Positions 9,066 through 14,758 of a stretch of 14,758 nt of DNA are shown here, piece after piece. The notes below the pieces were generated by a model. That model was not told the origin of the DNA. It made no database searches and saw only the letters and a list, made by a program, of their open reading frames with translations. The position numbers and the translations under genes were made by a program. The DNA comes from CALMFT01 sp041674565 (GTDB taxonomy: Bacteria > Patescibacteriota > Gracilibacteria > Absconditabacterales > Absconditicoccaceae): assembly GCA_041674565.1 (NCBI GenBank), contig JBAYVQ010000011.1, forward strand, positions 1-14,758, written 5' to 3'. Position 1 is the stretch's first letter, and each line of letters opens with the position of its first letter.

Positions 9066-9275
9066 ATGAAAAAATTGTTACTAGTTTTGGGTTGTGCAGT
9101 ATTATTGGCAGGATGTGCTCAAAAGCCAGTTGCTGAAGAAACTACTGAACTTCCTACAGTTACTGAGACAACAGGTACTATGGTGGAAGAAACTGTTACT
9201 GAGACTACGACTACTGAAACGACTACTGAGACTACAATTGAAACTACTGGTGCTGTTGCAACAGGTACAAACTAA
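9066..9275 (+). CDS. Small Thr/Glu-rich lipoprotein
   Basis: 69 residues, ATG 9066, TAA 9273-9275. A classic lipoprotein signal peptide, MKKLLLVLGCAVLLAGC, has a lipobox LLAGC with Cys17 as the acylated residue. The mature 53 residues are almost all Thr, Glu and Val in imperfect repeats (ETVTETTTTETTTETT), acidic and probably disordered, like a spacer or surface brush. The DNA repeat is built of ACTACTGAAAC/ACTACTGAGAC units at 9195-9247, a place where slippage could change length. It is followed by a strong terminator. The lipid would normally be added by Lgt; an Lgt-like gene lies convergent just beyond. No TGA codons. Confidence 0.85.
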   Translation: MKKLLLVLGCAVLLAGCAQKPVAEETTELPTVTETTGTMVEETVTETTTTETTTETTIETTGAVATGTN

Positions 9276-9293
9276 TTTCTCTCTCTAGTAAAC

Positions 9294-9319
9294 AAAAAGT
9301 CCGCAGTGCGGACTTTTTT
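9294..9319 (+). terminator. Rho-independent terminator, probably bidirectional
   Basis: AAAAAGTCCGC - AGT - GCGGACTTTTTT: a perfect stem with a GC-rich core, a three-base loop and T6 on the plus side and A5 on the other. It lies 18 bases after the lipoprotein stop and about 57 bases past the stop of the convergent Lgt-like gene, so it can serve both. Confidence 0.88.
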
Positions 9320-9375
9320 GTATATTTTAGATATACTATTTACATCATGCTATATTAACGCTAGTGCTTGTGGTA

Positions 9376-10152
9376 TTATTTATTGCTTCCTAGTTTGTAG
9401 TACTCTGCAAGACAGATGATAATAAGAATGAGGTTGATATAATATTTTATATCCCGATTGACTCCCAATGCTTGTGCAACGAGATACTTTGGATAAAGCT
9501 GATAAGAAAATGAAAAGGTAAGAAGTGTGAGAAATACTGCAAATCACAAATAACCAGACCCTGCACGTCAGGTAAATCGTACTCGCATCTTTGTGCATAC
9601 ATAGCTCACGAGCGCAATAACAGATATGATGATGCCATATGGATAAACTTGTCCGTACTGTTGGATTTTGCTATATGGTACCAGTGCTCTGATAGCGAAC
9701 CATCCGTCATTTGGTTGACCAATGACTTCGTCACTTACTACCAAAAATAATCCCAGTGCCATAAGCATCCACATACTGGCGAAGAACAACATGTCAATTA
9801 TTTTTTTTATATCGTTTTTATTTTTATTAAAGAAAAATAGTAATAGCGCAATGATAGTACCAGCTATAATACCGCTATAATGAAACCCAATGCCATTGGG
9901 GGAAAGAATATATCACCATACATCCATATCAAATGGCAAGATCTGTTTTGTTTGTAGATAATATTCGCTGTACTTTCAGCCTATATAGATAATAATGGAC
10001 ATATAGGGCAAAGAGAAAAACAATGGTTTGAAGTCCAACTGATTGGCAATGCAGTAGCGATATGCTGAATACAAAAAGGTCAATATGGATACTACGATGC
10101 CGATACCTAGCATACTTACCTTGATGGATCAAAAAAGAATATAAGGCAACAT
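9376..10152 (-). CDS. Polytopic membrane protein, divergent Lgt-like (prolipoprotein diacylglyceryl transferase)
   Basis: 258 residues from ATG 10152-10150 to TAA 9378-9376; four TGA codons read as Gly. Seven or so hydrophobic segments. The order of motifs follows Lgt: an N-terminal LPYILFGSIKVSMLGIGI (compare iGP-i-iyyYGl), GGKYSEYYL, NGIGFHYSGIIAG with His91 (compare GGMSFHGGLIG), GLFLVVSDEVIG at 134-145 (compare GRIGNFINGELWG), YGQVYPYGII (compare HPSQLYE) and GRAGSGYLG. Lgt moves a diacylglyceryl group to the lipobox Cys. The Arg and Asn of the GRIGNF signature and the Glu of LYE are replaced here, so the protein may be a catalytically altered relative. This is pattern matching only; a plain unknown membrane protein is the alternative. 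A downstream in-frame ATG (MLGIGIVV) is less likely as the start. Confidence 0.6.
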
Positions 10153-10289
10153 ATACACTGAGCGAAACTAAAAGTGCAAAAACAACAATACTTGATACTA
10201 TAGCAAAAACTTGTTGAGCACTATGAGAAGATACCAACGATACAACTGATTACATTTCAAAATTCAACAGCATTTTACCGCACTGCCAT

Positions 10290-11171
10290 ATGATACTGTC
10301 TGACAATAAAGCTATACTATTTTACGAATGTATGTCGTACCCCTTGCCGAGCCAGGAGGTATTGCATTACCTGGAACGGTCTGAGAAGGATCAGGATGGC
10401 GTAATCTGGTCCGATTTTCACTACGAACCCGATGCTTGTGGGCTCTATAGTCGGGATGATCCCAAACCCCCTATCTTATCTGATTATATTGATCATATCC
10501 AGTCATTTGATTGGTTACGAAGGTCATTGCCTTTTGTACAGCACATTTACTTAGCAAATAGTATCACGTTCAACGCTCTTCATGATCGCTCTGATATTGA
10601 TCTATTTATAGTAGCCAGTGATGGTAGGTTGTGGCTTGCTAGAGCACGATCTTGGGTTATGTTGAATTTATTTGGTCTGTATAGACAGGGGCGTTTCACG
10701 AGTAAAAGGTTCTGCTTATCGTTTTATGTTGAACAAAAACATTCCAATCTCTATCCTATAGCGATCCAGCCGCTGGATATCTATCTGTTGTTTCGGATAG
10801 CTCATCTGGTGCCTTTGTACTCCGTGCATCAAAAGGAGCAAGATCATATATGGAAAGCAAACAAGTGGATCAAAAGCTATTTTCCTCATCATCCCTTGAA
10901 ACAGCTCATACGCTTGGGTGTGACGCCTGTGTTTGGCAATACGCTATTTAAGGATACTATAGAAAAACTTTTTACTGGCCTTGCCTGAGATTTTTGGTGC
11001 TGGGTGATTGCAAGTATTTGGAATCCGATACATAGGCTGAGACAACACTCTCTTGGTAAAAAAGCCCGAGGTATTGTGATCAATAAATACATGCTCAAGT
11101 TTCACTTAGATAGAAGAAAGGAGTATCTTTTGAGATATATGAATAAGCTGAAAACACGAAAAATACTCTAG
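10290..11171 (+). CDS. Nucleotidyltransferase-fold protein of unknown substrate
   Basis: 293 residues, ATG 10290, TAG 11169-11171, one TGA (10986) read as Gly at residue 233. The segment IYLANSITFNALHDRSDIDLFIV (86-108 region) is the Pol-beta-type nucleotidyltransferase signature: a small residue plus Ser, then about ten residues, then Asp102-x-Asp104 followed by hydrophobics. The usual Gly-Ser is Asn-Ser here. The N-terminus (ILFYECMSYPLPSQEVLHYL) matches the FDYPLT-x-E helix that precedes this domain in a group of candidate-phyla proteins. The third catalytic Asp is not obvious. The C-terminal half is basic and helix-rich with WxxxNPIHRL. Substrate (nucleotide, sugar or tRNA) is unknown. 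Its stop overlaps the GTG of the next gene by one base. Confidence 0.72.
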
Positions 11172-12073
11172 TGTATTTACTCTTTTGCTTGCTACTGATG
11201 ATTTGGTTGCTGTGCTGATATGCTCTGTTTGGGATATTTTTTACGTCTTTTGCGTTGTGTTACGTCATGAGAGACAAAAAGATATCTGCTCAGTCGGTGC
11301 GATTTGGTAGGTCGCTGTGTGACCACTGCGGTGCTACTTTGCGCTGGTATGAGCTTATTCCTATTGTTTCTTGGCTCATCCAAAAAGGCAGATGTAATCA
11401 TTGTCAGAAAAAATTACCAGTATCGTATCTTGTATCCGAGTGCGCAGCGTGATGTATATTTGCTTTGGTGTGATATCTGCTGTTTCCTTTGTCATGATTA
11501 GAATCAGCAATTTGGCTGCTTATGCTGATTTGTGCCTATAGTATCAGCTTATATGACATCTATCATAAAGAGCTTGATCTAAAATTATATATGCTATGGC
11601 GGATTGCGCTAGTGTTGTATTATTTGTTGTGATATTATGCTTATGTGCCTGAAGCGGATTACTATAGTGGTAGTATCTCTATGCTTATCTGGTTTGGATG
11701 ATGGCTGTTGATTTGGATGTTGGGTGTTGGGGTTCAGAAAATGAAGTCTGGCGCACGAGGGGAGTGATTTGGATTTGGTGATGTGCTGGTAGGATGACTG
11801 CTTGGTGCTTTAGTTCCACTGGTATATAGTGCCATGGTATCTCGTGAATTGCTGTGGGTGCAGGATGTATCATGAACGCTTTTTGCGCTGGCATTTCTTG
11901 TACTAGAGTTGTTCATTTCTAGTGTATTGGGCATCCTTGGACATCTCAGTGGGTTTCATACCACTAAGCACGCTGCTTACTCAGATTATCTTCCATTTTT
12001 ACCCTATATGATATGAGGATTTGTGATCTCAGCAATAGTAATCTATATGTTTGGGCATTTTTTCATGATATAG
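11171..12073 (+). CDS. Prepilin peptidase (type IV leader peptidase, A24 family)
   Basis: 300 residues from GTG 11171, overlapping the upstream TAG by one base, to TAG 12071-12073; ATG 11198 is the alternative start. It cuts and often N-methylates type IV prepilin leaders at the membrane. The N-terminal domain has the zinc motif CDHC...CNHC (Cys50, 53, 75, 78) around LRWYELIPIVSWL and ends in SYLVSE. The two catalytic aspartates are Asp129 (SLYDIYHKEL) and Asp204 in GFGFGDVLVGGLLGA, the GxGD motif; the Gly before it (11765) and the one after (11795 region) are encoded by TGA. About eight membrane segments. With the standard code the gene would appear as several fragments. A complete pilus operon is not in the window. 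Confidence 0.9.
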
Positions 12074-12161
12074 TGCGCTTGTTAGGGTCATACTTCTTGC
12101 AATTGCATCCAAAAACCTTCATGGTACTGACATATATTTATTTACTAGAGAGTGTGTTGTG

Positions 12162-12776
12162 ATGAAAAAATATCTTGTAGAATGTATCGGTAGTTTCTTT
12201 TTTGTCTTATGTATTGGCTTGGCAGTCAGGTCTGCTGGCGATCTCACGCCTTTTGTGATAGGCACTAGTCTGATGGTATTGGTGTATGCGTGATGATATA
12301 TCAGTGGTGGGCACTATAATCCTGCAGTTACTTTATGACTGGCCGTCAGCAATAAATTTTCTTGGTCTCAGGTCCTGCCTTATTGGATAAGCCAAATACT
12401 TGGCGCAGTGATAGCTGGCTTGTGTGTACCAGGCCTACTCGGCACACATTTACCACTCCTTGCTGTGGATCCAAGTATGACAAGACTAGTGGTGTCAGAA
12501 TTTTTGTTTACCTTCTTGTTGGTCTATGTGGTCCATCACGTAGCAGTATCCAATTCAGGTAACAGTTTTTATGGTCTTGCAATAGGATTTGCAGTCATGG
12601 TAGGCGCGTACGCCGTAGGCCCTATCAGCGGTGCTGCCTTCAATCCTGCTGTAGTAATTGGTTCGACTTTTGATGGCTTGTTCGCCCGAAAGAGTGTCCC
12701 ACGATACGTGGTCACGCAGTTGGCTGCTGCTGCGTTTGCTGGATTGGTTTACAACGCTGTTACAGAACCAGATTAG
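12162..12776 (+). CDS. Aquaporin (MIP family channel)
   Basis: 204 residues, ATG 12162, TAG 12774-12776; TGA at 12291, 12294 and 12336 read as Gly. Six membrane helices and the two half-helices are visible: AGGYISGGHYNPAVTLG with NPA at 53-55 and GPISGAAFNPAVVIG with NPA at 161-163. MIP channels pass water, glycerol or other small neutral solutes. The residue after the second NPA is normally Arg (selectivity filter); here it is Val164, which should give a wider or less polar filter. The protein is short for the family (usual 225-280), mostly because loops are small. The TGA pair makes the conserved Gly-Gly before the first NPA. No Shine-Dalgarno sequence is seen. Confidence 0.93.
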
Positions 12777-12872
12777 TCAAGTGTATATGAGCAAAAATAC
12801 CTCAAATAGTTTCTTTGTGTTAGACGATTCAGTATACTGTAGTGATTGACGGTTTAGTTTGTCGTGATTGCT

Positions 12873-13541
12873 ATGTCTCATCCACTGATAGAAGTTTCTG
12901 CATTAACTTGGTGATATCCTGGTGCACATCAGCTTATTTTTGATGATTTTCATTTTACCTTACAACAGGGGGATTTTTGTTTTTTGGTGGGTAAATCGGG
13001 GACAGGTAAGACGACGCTTGTGAAGTTCCTTTTGCGTCAGTTGGTCCCGCCACTCAAAACCATATTTTACAACAAAGAAGATATAGCCAGATTTGGTGCG
13101 GATGAAGTGCAAACCTATAGAAGAAATCTTGGGGTAGTGTTTCAGGACTTCAAACTGATCGAAACCATGACCGTACGGGAAAACGTGATCTATCCCTTGC
13201 TGATTGATGGTACCGATCCTCTTGAGAAAATCCAGTATCTGGACAGCATCATGAAGATGTTGGGCTTATTTGAAAAAAAGCAGGTGCCCTGCAAACTCTT
13301 ATCGTGATGAGAAAAACAAAGAGTGAGCATAGCGAGGGCCCTTGCATCGGATCCCAAATTTATCATTGCCGACGAACCTACAGGCAATCTGGATCGAGAA
13401 AATAGTCAGGCTATTGCAGATGCGCTGATTGACTTACACAAACAGGGGCATACCATCTTGCTTATCACCCATGACCAAAGACTGGTGGACTATATAGCCG
13501 ATCATCATCACGACACAAAACGCGTTGTATTATCTGTATAA
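12873..13541 (+). CDS. FtsE-like ABC transporter ATP-binding protein
   Basis: 222 residues, ATG 12873, TAA 13539-13541; TGA at 12912, 13305 and 13308 read as Gly. All ABC ATPase motifs are present: Walker A GKSGTGKT (40-47), Q-loop VVFQDFKLI (Gln91), signature LSGGEKQRV (143-147 core, both Gly encoded by TGA TGA), Walker B FIIADEP (Asp167, Glu168), NLD (D-loop) and switch His200 in LLITHD. FQDFKLIETMTVRENV and ADEPTGNLD are typical of FtsE and close LolD/MacB-type ATPases. FtsE works with membrane partner FtsX to control wall hydrolases at division. No FtsX-like permease follows; the next gene is a soluble coiled-coil protein. The upstream 95 bases lack a clear Shine-Dalgarno. The name is family-level. 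Confidence 0.88.
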
Positions 13542-13578
13542 CATACTATAGTTTCATTGATTTATTTCATGGAGTAAT

Positions 13579-14010
13579 ATGACACGAGAACGTTTGGAAC
13601 AGAATCCAGAACAACAAAACGCACCTGATACTCATGAGTTAGACTCCCTGCTAACTGATATCCATACTACTCAACAAAAGCTAGAACAACGCTCTGGTGC
13701 TGATATTACTGGATTGCAAAACCAACTTACACAAGTAAAGAATGATGTCCTACGTTTTCATGAAGATAAAGAAATAAGCTGAAACAAGAATGAACTAGAG
13801 CAACTCAGACAAAGAGTACAAACCATCAAACAACAAGTGGAAACTGCTGCTGTGGCATCAGTTGTGTTGCCTGATACTCAGGAGCTGCTTGTGGCTGCCG
13901 ATAAGGGTAGGGCAGTGCAAGCCGATAGCGTGATGAGTTCATTACAAAATCCACAATCTGGCATTGGTGCACTCGACAATGTCCTCAAATGGTTTGGAGA
14001 TAGAGTCTAG
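13579..14010 (+). CDS. Coiled-coil protein of unknown function
   Basis: 143 residues, ATG 13579, TAG 14008-14010; one TGA (13780) read as Gly. A GGAG 5 bases before the ATG is one of the few good ribosome-binding sites here. No family recognised. Residues about 25-90 are Gln/Glu/Lys/Leu-rich with heptad spacing (LLTDIHTTQQKLEQR, LQNQLTQVKNDVLRF, LEQLRQRVQTIKQQV), so a coiled coil broken by KEISGN, a likely hairpin turn. The tail is neutral, ending IGALDNVLKWFGDRV, possibly an amphipathic helix. No signal peptide or membrane span. It follows the FtsE-like gene by 37 bases and could be a partner, but that is only position. Confidence 0.82.
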
Positions 14011-14192
14011 AATATCGGCTACTCCCATATGTTTCTTCACTATCACAATTTCGTTGATTCTACAGCAAGGCGCAATATAGCGTATAAAATATAATTAAAA
14101 TGTACTTGATTTGTTAGTACGTTTCTTTATAGTGCCGGGGCTCTTATTGTTTATAGCACAATAACTATACTATCTTTTGTATCTAAAAAGTA

Positions 14193-14220
14193 TTGACTTA
14201 TTACATAAGATACTTATTGA
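14193..14220 (+). promoter_or_regulatory. Candidate promoter for the structured region
   Basis: TTGACT (14193-14198) and TATTGA (14215-14220) are 16 bases apart, in a run of AT-rich DNA. An inverted repeat AAGTAT...ATACTT brackets the spacer and could be an operator. The first hairpin starts about 9 bases downstream of the -10 box. Confidence 0.3.
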
Positions 14221-14342
14221 TCGTTGTGTCTAAACGAGAGCGTTTAGATTGTTGGCTCTAGGGCCAACTGTTCATTACCACTCTCGTATAGGATTAAAAA
14301 TCTCAAGATTCCAAAAAAAACACAATCAACAAATCAGTCACC

Positions 14343-14382
14343 ACCGCTGTCATAAGACAGCGGTACAAAAAAAGTTTTTTTT
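14343..14382 (+). terminator. Hairpin plus T-run just before the last gene
   Basis: A perfect 9-bp stem, ACCGCTGTC-ATAA-GACAGCGGT, is followed by ACAAAAAAAG and then T8 (14375-14382). The T-run is 10 bases from the stem, longer than in a normal terminator, but A7-G-T8 can itself pair. It ends 4 bases before the next ATG, so it may be an attenuator or the end of a small RNA. Confidence 0.45.
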
Positions 14383-14386
14383 AGCC

Positions 14387-14758
14387 ATGTTTGACAAAAA
14401 GTATTTCACCGATTTGTATATTAACCATTTTTCGGATTGCCTGGAGTATTTGAAAACACATACTACGGGTACTCCGCATGAATTGGAAGTCCTCGGCTAC
14501 ATTAAGCAGTACGAAGACTTACGCACGAAGGTGCGAAAAGGATTGATTGATTTTAAGGAGGAGACGGTCGAGCAAAATAAGCTCGGCGCCAGTGTTCTTT
14601 CCTTTTCCAGTGTCCTGCAGACATACCTCGAAAATCCCACTCCTTCTTCACCCGCCGCGCCCACTCCGGCGCCGGCACAACCCGCTTCGGCGGACAATAC
14701 CACCATGCAACAAGACCCGAATCTGCTGGTTGAAAACTGCCAGCGCACCCTCGTTCAA
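14387..14758 (+). CDS. Protein of unknown function with Pro/Ala-rich linker (3' partial)
   Basis: 124 residues visible from ATG 14387, running off the window. No family recognised. Residues 1-75 are helical and charged (YFTDLYINHFSDCLEYLKTH, YIKQYEDLRTKVRKGL), then a disordered linker PTPSSPAAPTPAPAQPAS, then the start of another segment (DPNLLVENCQRTLV). No signal peptide. Base composition and codons differ from the neighbours: many GCC, GCG, CCC, CCG, CTC and CGC codons, and the few glycines use GGT, GGC or GGA, none TGA. This suggests another origin or another expression class. It lies 4 bases past the T-run of a hairpin, and no Shine-Dalgarno sequence is visible, so translation may depend on the leader. 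Confidence 0.7.
   Translation, partial: MFDKKYFTDLYINHFSDCLEYLKTHTTGTPHELEVLGYIKQYEDLRTKVRKGLIDFKEETVEQNKLGASVLSFSSVLQTYLENPTPSSPAAPTPAPAQPASADNTTMQQDPNLLVENCQRTLVQ

Larger units (their letters stand above)
14011..14386. other. Non-coding stretch with three hairpins
   Basis: 376 AT-rich bases between the coiled-coil gene and the last, partial gene. No credible frame. Contents in order: a weak inverted repeat GTACT-AGTAC near 14101-14122; a possible promoter at 14193-14220; perfect hairpin TCTAAACG-AGAG-CGTTTAGA (14229-14248); hairpin GTTGGCT-CTAG-GGCCAAC (14251-14268, one T-G pair); then an AT-rich single-strand-like run, and hairpin ACCGCTGTC-ATAA-GACAGCGGT (14343-14364) before a T8 run. 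This could be a small RNA or a structured 5' leader of the next gene. Confidence 0.45.

Noticed and set aside
9929..10237. 102-residue hydrophobic ORF on the minus strand
   Set aside because: It is in another frame over the Lgt-like gene, whose frame gives family-like motifs; treated as a shadow.
12787..12891. 34-codon ORF between the aquaporin and FtsE-like genes
   Set aside because: It overlaps the FtsE-like start, has no ribosome-binding site and no recognisable feature.
12984..13541. Split ABC transporter gene, apparently frameshifted
   Set aside because: The break is TGA TGA inside LSGGE, so no frameshift is needed.
14497..14748. 83-residue ORF on the minus strand
   Set aside because: It is antisense to the plus-strand gene with the Pro/Ala linker and shows only low-complexity Gly/Ala from the GC-rich stretch.
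1..14758. tRNA genes, CRISPR arrays, insertion sequences
   Set aside because: No T-loop with a matching cloverleaf, no regularly spaced repeats and no transposase motifs were seen on either strand.

Overview
This window comes from a bacterium that reads TGA as glycine (translation table 25). Under the standard code most genes look broken. Reading TGA as Gly restores whole proteins and puts Gly exactly where family motifs need it: the Gly-Gly of an ABC signature LSGGE (TGA TGA at 13305-13310), the Gly of GNHD and of GHIH in a metallophosphoesterase (7939, 8422), the Gly of GDSL in a hydrolase (1295), the Gly before GEIDLI in a YraN protein (6442) and a glycine of the GxGD region in a prepilin peptidase (11765). 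All 17 genes with a visible 3' end stop at TAG (10) or TAA (7). This code, with low GC, points to the candidate phyla Absconditabacteria (SR1) or Gracilibacteria; I cannot choose between them here. Members of these groups have reduced genomes and live as epibionts or predators of other bacteria.

Layout. 2-1855: 5'-partial cell-wall enzyme with a peptidoglycan-binding domain, a lytic-transglycosylase-like domain and an SGNH/GDSL esterase domain. 1865-2305 (-): IscU/SufU-like scaffold lacking two of three ligand cysteines. 2349-2774: two-helix pilin-like protein. 2771-3754 (-) and 3932-5080 (+): divergent pair of unknown proteins that share a motif order faintly like beta-carbonic anhydrase. 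5081-5493: no convincing gene, but a GC-richer stretch that may be an RNA. 5494-6254: secE-nusG. 6340-8988: yraN, an exported protein of unknown function and a metallophosphoesterase. 9066-9275: a Thr/Glu-rich lipoprotein facing, across a strong terminator, 9376-10152 (-), a divergent Lgt-like membrane protein. 10290-12073: a nucleotidyltransferase-like protein overlapping a prepilin peptidase. 12162-14010: aquaporin, FtsE-like ATPase and a coiled-coil protein. 14011-14386: non-coding DNA with three hairpins. 14387-14758: 3'-partial gene of different base composition.

Taken together: secretion and transcription core (SecE, NusG), pilus-related genes (pilin-like protein, prepilin peptidase), envelope and lipoprotein genes (Lgt-like, lipoprotein, aquaporin, FtsE-like) and a large wall-degrading enzyme. 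This fits a small surface-attached bacterium that invests in its envelope and in contact with other cells. That last sentence is inference from gene content.
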